Assembly: GCA_017437745.1 (NCBI GenBank)
Contig: JAFRYI010000007.1
Location: 124,001 to 188,000, forward strand
From: Bacillota bacterium
Lineage (GTDB): Bacteria; Bacillota; Clostridia; Peptostreptococcales; Anaerovoracaceae
DNA: 64,000 nt
Direction: 5' to 3'
Shown: in pieces, positions 40,518-48,002 of the stretch
Numbering within the stretch: the first letter of the stretch is position 1
Layout: the number at the start of each line of letters is the position of its first letter
Position numbers and translations under genes: made by a program
Notes under the pieces: generated by a model
Databases searched by the model: none
What the model was told of the DNA's origin: nothing
Seen by the model: the letters and a program-made list of their open reading frames with translations, nothing else

Positions 40518-42041
40518 TCAGGTCCTGTCTATCACTTCGAACGGGAGCCTGTCGAGTATGTCCTTCTGCTTGTCGATGCCCGGGTAGACCTCGGTGAGCG
40601 CAAGACCGTCCGGTGTCAGCTGGAACACGCAGCGCTCGGTCACGTACAGCACTCGCTGGCCGTTCTGAACGGCGCGCTTTCCGGAGAAACTGATGCTCCG
40701 CACCTTGTCCACGATCTTGGGGACGCTTCCTTCCTGACGGATGACGACATTTCCGTCCTCCTCGGCGACGTCCAGCCCCTTGGTGTCGAAAGTCAGGCAG
40801 AACACGACGCTGTGCGTGGCGGAGGTTATGTTGCCGAAACCTCCTATGCCCGTCGCCTGGTCCGCTCCGCGGTGGGCGTTCACGTTCCCGTACTTGTCCA
40901 TCTCCAGCGCGCCCATGAAGCACATGTCCAGTCCGCCTCCGTCGTAGAAGTCGAACTGCATGGACATGTCGCAGATTATGTCCGCGCCTATCATGGCTCC
41001 GAAGTTGAGACCGCCTGCCGGAAGGCCTCCCATTCCTCCGGATTCCACGGACAGCACTATGTCTTCCAGCATGCCCAGGTTCGCGGCTTCGGCGCATACT
41101 CTCTCGGGGATGCCTACGCCTATGTTTACTATGTCTCCGCGGCGCAGTTCCTTTACGGCCCTGCGGCCTATGATGTCGGCGGAAGAGTCCGTGCGGACCT
41201 TCCTGTTGGGAGCGCTCTCACGCTCCAGCCTGTCGAACCAGTAGTCCATGTGCGAAGTCGGCACGTGTATGTCTCCGGACAGGGTGCCCATGGCCTCGTC
41301 TTCCGCGGACCTTTCGCTCACCACCACGGCGTCCACGAAGGCCGCCGGGATTATGACGTCCCTTGGACGGCGGAAATCGGATGTAACGCGGTCCACCTGG
41401 ACTATCACCTTGCCGCGGTTCCTGCGCGTCATCTGGACTATGGAAAGAGCGTCCACTGTCGTGAACTCGTTCTCGAACGATATGTTGCCCTTGGCGTCCA
41501 CGCTGGAGGCCTTTATCAGGCACACGTCGAACATGGGCAGCCGGTAATAGAGGTATTCCTCGCCGTCGATCTCGACAAGCCTTACCAGCGAATCATCTTT
41601 GGAAATGCTATTAAGACCCGGACCCTCTATCCTTGGGTCCACGAAAAGATCCAGTCCCAGCTTGGTTATGTATCCGTCGTGGCCTCCGGCCTGAGCGCGC
41701 ATGGCGTGGGACATCGGTCCCAGCGGCAGGTTGTAGGCTTCGAATCGGTCTTCCAGCACAAGCTTCTTGGTGCTGGGCATGGCGCCGAAGTGTCCGCCTA
41801 TTATCTTTTTTACCGCACCCTCGCGGATGTAGGGCTCCGCGGCTCTGTCCGGGTCGAACAGTCCGAATCCCGCCGAAGACACCAGAGTCAGATCCCTGGG
41901 GTGTCCGGTGCTTCGGAAGCTCTCCGTTATCGCGTCGTGCAGTCTGTCGGGGCAGCCTATGCCTACGAAGGAGTTGAGACCTATAACGTCTCCGTCTTTT
42001 ATAAGTTTTACCGCGTCCGCGGCGTCCATTATCCTGAACAT
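40518..42041 (-). CDS. Family I CoA-transferase, propionate/acetoacetyl type
   Basis: About 507 residues, with the alpha and beta halves fused as in propionate CoA-transferase (Pct) and YdiF-type enzymes. Alpha half: DGDVIGLNSFVGIGCPDRL and GGHFGAMP. Beta half: the catalytic glutamate in LSVESGGMGGLPAGG, then GGFGNITSATHSVVF. The reaction moves CoA between short-chain acyl-CoAs and carboxylates (for example acetyl-CoA with lactate, propionate or acetoacetate), an energy-conserving step in fermentation. I chose the ATG at 42041: GAGG lies 8-12 nt upstream and the predicted transcription start is near 42059, so the in-frame ATG at 42062 would be outside the transcript. Single gene. Confidence 0.9.
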   Translation of the reverse strand: MFRIMDAADAVKLIKDGDVIGLNSFVGIGCPDRLHDAITESFRSTGHPRDLTLVSSAGFGLFDPDRAAEPYIREGAVKKIIGGHFGAMPSTKKLVLEDRFEAYNLPLGPMSHAMRAQAGGHDGYITKLGLDLFVDPRIEGPGLNSISKDDSLVRLVEIDGEEYLYYRLPMFDVCLIKASSVDAKGNISFENEFTTVDALSIVQMTRRNRGKVIVQVDRVTSDFRRPRDVIIPAAFVDAVVVSERSAEDEAMGTLSGDIHVPTSHMDYWFDRLERESAPNRKVRTDSSADIIGRRAVKELRRGDIVNIGVGIPERVCAEAANLGMLEDIVLSVESGGMGGLPAGGLNFGAMIGADIICDMSMQFDFYDGGGLDMCFMGALEMDKYGNVNAHRGADQATGIGGFGNITSATHSVVFCLTFDTKGLDVAEEDGNVVIRQEGSVPKIVDKVRSISFSGKRAVQNGQRVLYVTERCVFQLTPDGLALTEVYPGIDKQKDILDRLPFEVIDRT

Positions 42042-42065
42042 GGCTTTTACCTCATCTTTCACTTC

Positions 42066-42095
42066 ATTGTATCGTTTTTGGAGGCTTTTTTACAA
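42066..42095 (-). promoter_or_regulatory. Promoter of the CoA-transferase gene
   Basis: On the minus strand TTGTAA (42090-42095), 18-bp spacer, TACAAT (42066-42071). The implied 5' leader is short, about 20 nt to the ATG at 42041. Confidence 0.6.
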
Positions 42096-42102
42096 TAATC
42101 AA

Positions 42103-42133
42103 TTGATTCCAAACGCGGTCTTTGTTGTATAAT
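42103..42133 (+). promoter_or_regulatory. Promoter of the DUF2130 gene
   Basis: TTGATT (42103-42108) and a perfect TATAAT (42128-42133), spacing 19 bp, divergent from the CoA-transferase promoter. Confidence 0.55.
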
Positions 42134-42189
42134 GTAAAAGGAGTAATTTGTGCCACATCGTTTTTCAGACGGCGAAAGGATGATACGAG

Positions 42190-43413
42190 ATGCAGGAGAT
42201 CAAATGCCCTAGGTGCGGAACGGTCTTTCAGGTCGAAGAAGCCGGCTACGCCGAGATACTCAGGCAGGTCAGGGATAAGGAATTCGAAAAGGCCATAGCC
42301 GACCGCGCCCGCGAGATGGAAAAGACCCGGGGAACGGAACTGGAACTTGCGGAAGAGAAGACCCGCAGGGAGCTTGCTGACAGCCTGGCGGAAAAGGACC
42401 GCGCCATAGCGGAACTGCAGCTTCGCCTGGAAGCTGCCCGCAAGGAATCCGAACTGGCCGTAAAGAACATCCGCGCCGAATCGGAGCTGGAGGCTAAGAC
42501 CGCGCTTGCCGACAAGGACGCGCAGATACTCAGGCTGAACAGCGAGATGGAAAGCGTTAAAGCCGGCGCCGAGCTCAGGGAAAAGGATCTTAAGGAAAGC
42601 TACGAACTAAAACTTAAGGACAAGGACGAGCAGATAGGGTACTATAAGGACCTTAAGGCCAAACTGTCCGTAAAGCTCCTCGGAGAGACCCTGGAGCAGC
42701 ACTGCGAGAACGAGTTCAACAAACTGCGCGCCACCGGCTTCAGGAACGCGTACTTCGAAAAGGACAACGACGCCTCCTCCGGGACCAAGGGCGACTACAT
42801 ATTCCGCGACCGCACTGACGACGGACTCACTTACATCTCCATAATGTTCGAGATGAAGAACGAAGCCGACGTCACGGCTACCAAGCACAAGAACGAGCAT
42901 TTCTTCGCCAAGCTGGACAAGGACAGGAACGAAAAGGGCTGCGAGTACGCCGTGCTCGTAAGTCTTCTGGAGCCGGAGAGCGAGCTCTACAACACCGGCA
43001 TCGTGGATGTTTCGCACCGCTATCCCAAGATGTACGTCATCCGCCCGCAGTTCTTCATACCCATGATCACCATGCTGCGCAACGCGGCGCAGTCCACCAT
43101 CGAATACAAGACGCAGCTGGAGCTTGTAAGAAAGCAGGATATGGACGTTGCGCGCTTCGAGGAGGAGATGGAGCGCTTCAAGGACGCGTTCGGCCGCAAC
43201 TACAGGCTGGCCAGCGACAAGTTCCATAAGGCGATAGAAGAGATAGACAAGTCCATAGATCATCTGCAGAAGATAAAGGACGCCCTGACCGGCGCGGAGA
43301 ACAATCTGCGCCTGGCAAACAGCAAGGCGGAGGACTTAAGCATAAAGAAGCTGACGAAGAACAGCCCCAGCGTAAGGGCGAAGTTCGAGCAGCTTGAAAA
43401 AGACGGGGAATAG
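42190..43413 (+). CDS. DUF2130 protein: coiled coil plus nuclease-like domain
   Basis: A 407-residue soluble protein. A short N-terminal CPRCGTVFQV element has one CxxC pair, like half of a zinc ribbon. Residues about 20-155 are a long Ala/Glu/Lys coiled coil. The DUF2130 domain, about 160-300, contains GDYIFRD and IMFEMKNEAD, which fit the D...E-x-K pattern of PD-(D/E)xK nucleases, and KHKNEHFFAKLDKDRNEKGCEYAVLVS. A second coiled coil ends the protein. The biological role of the family is unknown. Composition is native. It is followed 23 nt later by the yitT-like gene. Confidence 0.9.
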   Translation: MQEIKCPRCGTVFQVEEAGYAEILRQVRDKEFEKAIADRAREMEKTRGTELELAEEKTRRELADSLAEKDRAIAELQLRLEAARKESELAVKNIRAESELEAKTALADKDAQILRLNSEMESVKAGAELREKDLKESYELKLKDKDEQIGYYKDLKAKLSVKLLGETLEQHCENEFNKLRATGFRNAYFEKDNDASSGTKGDYIFRDRTDDGLTYISIMFEMKNEADVTATKHKNEHFFAKLDKDRNEKGCEYAVLVSLLEPESELYNTGIVDVSHRYPKMYVIRPQFFIPMITMLRNAAQSTIEYKTQLELVRKQDMDVARFEEEMERFKDAFGRNYRLASDKFHKAIEEIDKSIDHLQKIKDALTGAENNLRLANSKAEDLSIKKLTKNSPSVRAKFEQLEKDGE

Positions 43414-43436
43414 CGCCCGGAAGGTCGGAACGGTTC

Positions 43437-44300
43437 ATGGATATAAAAAACATCAACAAGAATAAATTCTTCAACGATTTCATGATGATGACGGCTGGTT
43501 CCGTGATCATGGCGATCAGCCTGTATTTCTTCAAGACTCCCAACGGCTTCGTTACCGGAGGCGTCGGAGGAGTCGGAATAATACTCGGCAAATACACCAC
43601 TGCCAGCGTAGGCATCTGGGTAACGGCGCTCAACCTGCTGCTGCTTATCATAGGCTTCATAGTCCTGGGAAAGAGCCTGGGTATAAAGACCATATACTGC
43701 ACTCTGCTGTACTCCGGAGTCGTGGACATCCTGGAGGTCGTATGGCCCATGGAAAAGCCCTTTACGGACGAGCCCCTGCTGGAGCTTGTATGGGCAATAC
43801 TCTTTACCGGCATCGGGGCGGCTCTTATATTCCATGCGGACGCTTCTTCCGGCGGCACGGACATTCTTGCGCTGATACTCAAGAAGCATACATCCATGGA
43901 CGTAGGCAAGGCACTGCTTATCGTAGACATACTTATCAGCGCGGCATCGTTCTTTACCTTCGGGATCAAGACCGGCCTCTACTCCGTGCTCGGACTTATG
44001 AGCATGACGTTCCTTATAGATGTAGCGCTGGAGAGCTTCGGGAGCTGCAAGTACTTCGTAATAATCACGGACAAGCCGGACGAGATAATAAGCTTCATCC
44101 TTACGGAGATGGACCACGGCGCCACGCTGGTAAAAGGCGAAGGCGTGTACACCCACAACGAAAAAGCGATGCTCCACACCGTCTGCAGAAGAAGGGAAGC
44201 CATACGTCTCCAGCGTCACATAAAGCGAGTGGATCCGCAGGCTTTCACCATCATAACCACCAGTTCGGAGATAATCGGAAGCGGATTCCGCGAGGAGTAG
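43437..44300 (+). CDS. YitT family membrane protein with C-terminal DUF2179 domain
   Basis: A 287-residue protein. Five to six N-terminal transmembrane helices (first at about 14-32, with the glycine-rich GFVTGGVGGVGIILG loop) carry the conserved FHADASSGGTDILALIL segment. The cytoplasmic C-terminal ~85 residues form a ferredoxin-like DUF2179 domain (YFVIITDKPDEIISFILTEM, then GVYTHNEKAMLHTVCRRRE). The transported or sensed molecule is not known for the family. Probably cotranscribed with the DUF2130 gene. Confidence 0.93.
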   Translation: MDIKNINKNKFFNDFMMMTAGSVIMAISLYFFKTPNGFVTGGVGGVGIILGKYTTASVGIWVTALNLLLLIIGFIVLGKSLGIKTIYCTLLYSGVVDILEVVWPMEKPFTDEPLLELVWAILFTGIGAALIFHADASSGGTDILALILKKHTSMDVGKALLIVDILISAASFFTFGIKTGLYSVLGLMSMTFLIDVALESFGSCKYFVIITDKPDEIISFILTEMDHGATLVKGEGVYTHNEKAMLHTVCRRREAIRLQRHIKRVDPQAFTIITTSSEIIGSGFREE

Positions 44301-44429
44301 AAGCTTTTTCATACCGTTTTTCCGCCCGGGCCGTAGGGCCCTGAGACGATCCCGACCGCAATATATGGTGGTCGGTGTTCCGCTTTGAAAAAAAGCCGCA
44401 AAAAAGCGTAAAAAAAATCAAAAAATCGT
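44301..44429. other. Spacer ahead of the ribosomal/RNA polymerase operon
   Basis: No gene. It contains a 6-bp inverted repeat CCGACC/GGTCGG around 44352-44374 without a T run, and an A-rich tract (44386-44426) just upstream of the rpmG promoter that could act as an UP element. Confidence 0.5.
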
Positions 44430-44459
44430 TTGACATCTCCCAATTCTCTATGCTACATT
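44430..44459 (+). promoter_or_regulatory. Main promoter of rpmG-secE-nusG
   Basis: A perfect -35 TTGACA (44430-44435) and an extended -10 TGC-TACATT (44451-44459), 18-bp spacing, with an A/T-rich upstream tract. This is a typical strong housekeeping promoter. Confidence 0.85.
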
Positions 44460-44549
44460 TATTCAGTCGCACTATGCCTAAAAAGGGCATTGTGTATTTT
44501 GAATGTCGCCAAAACGCGAGATATTCGCATCAGATAACGGAGGTAAAAA

Positions 44550-44717
44550 ATGGCTAAACAGACAGGCGCCAGAGTAAGGGTAATGCTCGCATGCACGGAG
44601 TGCAAACAGAGGAATTACAACACCACCAAGAACAAGAGGAACGATCCCGACCGCATCGAACTCATGAAGTACTGCAAGTTCTGCAAGAAGGAAACGCTCC
44701 ACAGGGAAACCAAGTAA
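44550..44717 (+). CDS. rpmG: 50S ribosomal protein L33
   Basis: A 55-residue protein beginning [20 protein letters not shown]. Two CxxC pairs (CTEC and CKFC) form the zinc ribbon, so this is the zinc-containing L33 form. The [21 protein letters not shown] core is unmistakable. The start follows GGAGG. Directly ahead of secE and nusG, the standard Firmicutes order. Confidence 0.97.
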   Translation: MAKQTGARVRVMLACTECKQRNYNTTKNKRNDPDRIELMKYCKFCKKETLHRETK

Positions 44718-44735
44718 CGAAAGGAACCTTTGACA

Positions 44736-44945
44736 ATGGGAGAAACTGTTGCTAAGAAGGGCTTCTTCGCTAAGGCCAGAGATTATTTCAAAGGCGTATT
44801 CAGCGAAATGAAGAAGGTCTCCTGGCCGACAAGAAAAGAGACCTACAAGTACACGCTCGTCGTTATCGTAGTATGCGCGGCGTTCGCGATCCTGTTCTGG
44901 CTGCTGGACGAGATATTCCTCGCGCTGCTGGGACTCATCGTGTAA
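44736..44945 (+). CDS. secE: Preprotein translocase subunit SecE
   Basis: A 69-residue single-span SecE. The amphipathic helix KARDYFKGVFSEMKKVSWPTRKE contains the conserved E-x-x-K-V-x-W-P motif, followed by one transmembrane helix. It stabilises SecY. I chose the ATG at 44736 with AAAGGA upstream; a TTG at 44730 is possible but less likely. Confidence 0.96.
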   Translation: MGETVAKKGFFAKARDYFKGVFSEMKKVSWPTRKETYKYTLVVIVVCAAFAILFWLLDEIFLALLGLIV

Positions 44946-44957
44946 CAGGAGACGGAT

Positions 44958-45587
44958 ATGTCTGACGAAAAGAACCTCGAGAAGGAAAAGGCACTGCGTT
45001 CCGAAGCGCTTCCCGCCGACTCCATAGCCAGCGAAAGGGACGAGATCCCCGCAGGCTTCCTCAGGAGGAGCAAGGAACCCAAGTGGTACGTGGTCCATAC
45101 TTATTCCGGGCACGAGAACAAGGTAAAGGCCAACCTGGAAAAGCTGGTCGAGAACAGAGGCATGCAGGACCTGGTCCTGAGCGTCATCGTTCCCACCGAG
45201 GACAGGGTGGAGGTCACCGAGACCGGCCGTACCGTAAAGACCCGCAAGATCTTCCCGGGATATGTAATAGTTAAGATGATCGTTACCAACGAGTCCTGGT
45301 ACCTGGTGCGCAACACCCAGGGCGTTACCGGATTCGTGGGCGAAGGTTCCGAACCCATTCCCCTTACCGACGAAGAGGTAAGGAGGCTTGGCATAGAGAA
45401 GACCGTCATCGTCCTGAACATCAACGTGGGCGACGCCATAAGGATCATATCCGGACCTTTCAAGGGCTTTACCGGAACGGTCGAGGACGTCCATCCCGAC
45501 AAGCAGACACTCAGGGCGAAGGTCGACATGTTCGGAAGAGCTACTCCGGTGGAACTGGAGTTCGATCAGGTAGACCAGATCGGCTGA
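44958..45587 (+). CDS. nusG: Transcription termination/antitermination factor NusG
   Basis: A 209-residue protein. An N-terminal extension of about 36 charged residues precedes the NGN domain ([19 protein letters not shown]), and the C-terminal KOW domain reads [15 protein letters not shown]. It binds RNA polymerase at the clamp and couples it to ribosomes or Rho. The extension is longer than in E. coli NusG, as in many Clostridia. 12 nt after secE. Confidence 0.97.
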   Translation: MSDEKNLEKEKALRSEALPADSIASERDEIPAGFLRRSKEPKWYVVHTYSGHENKVKANLEKLVENRGMQDLVLSVIVPTEDRVEVTETGRTVKTRKIFPGYVIVKMIVTNESWYLVRNTQGVTGFVGEGSEPIPLTDEEVRRLGIEKTVIVLNINVGDAIRIISGPFKGFTGTVEDVHPDKQTLRAKVDMFGRATPVELEFDQVDQIG

Positions 45588-45620
45588 TGAAGCGGATCAT
45601 ACAATTAAATATACAAAATC

Positions 45621-45635
45621 ATAGGACTGTCCTAT
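45621..45635. repeat. Perfect 15-nt palindrome just before rplK
   Basis: ATAGGAC-T-GTCCTAT, ending 4 nt before the AAAGGAG ribosome binding site of rplK. A loop of one base is too tight for a stable RNA hairpin without opening pairs, so a DNA-binding site is as likely as an RNA structure. Confidence 0.5.
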
Positions 45636-45650
45636 AGAAAGGAGAAAGCC

Positions 45651-46076
45651 ATGGCAAAAAAGATAGAAGGCTATGTTAAGCTTCAGATCCCTGCAGGCAA
45701 GGCTACGCCGGCACCCCCGGTAGGACCTGCTCTCGGACAGAAGGGCATCAACATCATGGACTTCTGCAAGCAGTTCAACGCCAGGACCCAGAACGACGCG
45801 GGAATGATAATCCCGGTGGTCATCACCGTCTACGCCGACAAGAGCTTCACGTTCGTAACGAAGACTCCTCCGGCCGCGGTACTGATCAAGAAGGCGGCGG
45901 GTCTGGAGTCCGGTTCCGGAGAGCCTAACAAGAAGAAGGTAGGTACCATAACCGCGGCTCAGGCAAGAGAAATAGCGCAGACCAAGATGCCGGACCTCAA
46001 CGCAGCGAATTTAGACACTGCGACCGAGATGATCAAGGGAACAGCAAGAAGCATGGGCATCACTGTCCAGGAGTAA
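45651..46076 (+). CDS. rplK: 50S ribosomal protein L11
   Basis: A 141-residue protein at the GTPase-associated centre. The N-terminal [22 protein letters not shown] is conserved, and the C-terminal rRNA-binding domain includes KIPDLN-like [13 protein letters not shown]. Full length. The start follows AAAGGAG. Confidence 0.98.
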   Translation: MAKKIEGYVKLQIPAGKATPAPPVGPALGQKGINIMDFCKQFNARTQNDAGMIIPVVITVYADKSFTFVTKTPPAAVLIKKAAGLESGSGEPNKKKVGTITAAQAREIAQTKMPDLNAANLDTATEMIKGTARSMGITVQE

Positions 46077-46120
46077 CAGGTGGGAGGCGTAATGCCGCTA
46101 GTACCACAAGGAGGTAAAAA

Positions 46121-46816
46121 ATGGCCAAGAGAGGCAAAAAGTACCAGGATGCAGCCAAGCTCATCGACAGAGCGGAGCTGTACGACGTCGACAAGGCGTT
46201 CGAGCTCGTCACCAAGACGGCCACAGCCAAGTTCGACGAGACCGTCGAAGCCCACTTCAAGATGGGTCTTGACGGAAGACACGCCGATCAGCAGATCAGA
46301 GGCGCCATCGTTCTCCCCAACGGAACAGGAAAGACCAAGAAGGTCCTCGTGTTCGCAAAGGGCGAGAAGGCTCACGAAGCAGAGGCCGCGGGAGCGGACT
46401 TCGTAGGCGCGGAAGATATGGCTGAAAGGATCCAGAAGGAAAACTGGTTTGATTTCGACACAGTAGTCGCTACCCCCGACATGATGGGTGTCGTAGGACG
46501 TCTGGGTAAGATCCTCGGACCTAAGGGATTAATGCCTAACCCCAAGTCCGGAACCGTTACCATGGACCTCACCAAGGCCCTGCACGAGATCAAAGCAGGT
46601 AAAGTGGAATACCGTCTGGATAAGCAGAACATAGTCCACACACAGATCGGCAAGGTTTCCTTCGGACCGGAGAAGCTCCAGCAGAACTTCCAGGCCCTCG
46701 TGGAAGCCATCATCAAGGCTAAGCCGGCAGCTGCCAAGGGTCAGTACATCAAGTCCGCCACCGTCGCCACGACGATGGGCCCCGGAATCAAGATCAACAC
46801 CACAAAGCTGGGCTAA
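46121..46816 (+). CDS. rplA: 50S ribosomal protein L1
   Basis: A 231-residue L1-stalk protein ([43 protein letters not shown]). The start follows AAGGAGG. In many bacteria L1 represses translation of the rplK-rplA mRNA; I did not model such a site here. Confidence 0.98.
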   Translation: MAKRGKKYQDAAKLIDRAELYDVDKAFELVTKTATAKFDETVEAHFKMGLDGRHADQQIRGAIVLPNGTGKTKKVLVFAKGEKAHEAEAAGADFVGAEDMAERIQKENWFDFDTVVATPDMMGVVGRLGKILGPKGLMPNPKSGTVTMDLTKALHEIKAGKVEYRLDKQNIVHTQIGKVSFGPEKLQQNFQALVEAIIKAKPAAAKGQYIKSATVATTMGPGIKINTTKLG

Positions 46817-46835
46817 GCACAACAGACAAGGCCGG

Positions 46836-46977
46836 ATCGTAAACTAAAACAGAATTAAATAGCTGTAGACAGCGGGTGCTCCGCAAAAGGCGCTCAATAT
46901 CCCGCCGAGGTTACGATTCATAAATCAGAGCCTTTTTATGTCTATGACATCGAAAAGGCTTTCAGTTATTGAAAGCC
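46836..46977 (+). promoter_or_regulatory. L10 ribosomal protein leader with downstream alternative hairpins
   Basis: The outer helix ATCGTAA (46836-46842) pairs with TTACGAT (46911-46917). Inside, the GACAGCGGGTG...ATCCCGCCGAGG arrangement is typical of Firmicutes L10 leaders, which bind the L10(L12)4 complex. After it come two mutually exclusive hairpins: AGCCTTTT (46929-46936) with AAAAGGCT (46953-46960), and GGCTTTC (46957-46963) with GAAAGCC (46971-46977). The second one ends just before the rplJ ribosome binding site. Confidence 0.8.
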
Positions 46978-46990
46978 GGAAAGGAGAAAA

Positions 46991-47485
46991 ATGTCAGTAG
47001 AAAATCTGAAAGCCAAAGCGGCCATAATCGATGAGATAAAGGGCAAGCTCGACGGCGCTCAGTCTGCTGTAGTGGTCGACTACATGGGAACTACCGTGGA
47101 GGAGAACACCGCCATCAGAAAGAGCCTCAGAGAAGCAGGCGTAGACTTCACCGTCTACAAGAACACCCTCATCGCCAAGGCCATCGAAGGCACACAGTTC
47201 GACGGACTCAAGGACGTTCTCAACGGCCCCTCGGCCCTTGCGATCAGCAAGGACGACGCCATTGCGCCGGCAAGAGTCCTCAACAAGGCCATGAAGGACT
47301 TCAACAAGATGGCCTTCAAGGCAGGCGTCGTGGAAGGTGTCCTGTACGACGCTGAAGGCGTAAAGACTCTGGCGGGAATCCCCGGAAGAGAAGAACTCAT
47401 CGCCAAGTTCATGGGCAGCATCCAGAGCCCGGTAGGCAAGTTCGTAAGAACGCTCGCCGCTATCGCGGAAGCCAAGGAAGCGTAA
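46991..47485 (+). CDS. rplJ: 50S ribosomal protein L10
   Basis: A 164-residue base of the L7/L12 stalk (VVVDYMGTTVEENTAIRKSLREAGVDFTVYKNTL). The start follows AAAGGAG. Expression is expected to be feedback-controlled through the leader at 46836. Confidence 0.98.
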   Translation: MSVENLKAKAAIIDEIKGKLDGAQSAVVVDYMGTTVEENTAIRKSLREAGVDFTVYKNTLIAKAIEGTQFDGLKDVLNGPSALAISKDDAIAPARVLNKAMKDFNKMAFKAGVVEGVLYDAEGVKTLAGIPGREELIAKFMGSIQSPVGKFVRTLAAIAEAKEA

Positions 47486-47529
47486 GAATAATCACTCAAA
47501 AAACAGTATTTGTCATTTAGGAGGACAAA

Positions 47530-47892
47530 ATGAATAAAGAACAGATCATAGAGGCCATAAAGAACATGACCATCCTGGAGCTCAACGAGCTCGTAAAGGC
47601 TTGCGAAGAGGAGTTCGGCGTTTCCGCAGCAGCTCCCGTAGCAGTAGCAGCCGGCCCGGCGGAAGCCGCAGCTGAGACCAAGGACAGCTTCGACGTCGTT
47701 CTCGCCGAAGTAGGCGCAGAGAAGATCAAGGTCATCAAGGTAGTCCGCGAGATCACCGGTCTGGGACTCAAGGAAGCCAAGGACCTCGTAGACGGCGCTC
47801 CGAAGGCCGTCAAGGAAGGCGCTACCCCCGAAGAGGCCAACGAGATCAAGGCCAAGCTCGAGGAAGTCGGCGCTAAGGTTGAACTTAAGTAA
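47530..47892 (+). CDS. rplL: 50S ribosomal protein L7/L12
   Basis: A 120-residue protein: N-terminal dimerisation helix ([17 protein letters not shown]), Ala/Pro hinge, and C-terminal domain ([27 protein letters not shown]) that recruits translation factors. The start follows TTAGGAGG. Confidence 0.98.
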   Translation: MNKEQIIEAIKNMTILELNELVKACEEEFGVSAAAPVAVAAGPAEAAAETKDSFDVVLAEVGAEKIKVIKVVREITGLGLKEAKDLVDGAPKAVKEGATPEEANEIKAKLEEVGAKVELK

Positions 47893-47917
47893 CAACTGTT
47901 AAAGAACTATGGCAACA

Positions 47918-47943
47918 GGGTCGTCCCCTCAGGCGGCCCTTTT
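47918..47943 (+). terminator. Imperfect terminator/attenuator between rplL and rpoB
   Basis: GGGTCG (47918-47923) with CGGCCC (47934-47939), one G-U, followed by TTTT. The stem is short, so partial read-through into rpoB is expected, as known for the rplL-rpoB gap of other bacteria. Confidence 0.6.
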
Positions 47944-48002
47944 GCCGACTTTAGCCGAAGGACAAGTTTAACACTTTTTACATATATCAAGGAGGGAACA
48001 AA

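Noticed and set aside
42042..42062. ATG at 42062 as the CoA-transferase start
   Set aside because: The predicted transcription start near 42059 would leave it outside the mRNA, and the GAGG site fits the ATG at 42041.
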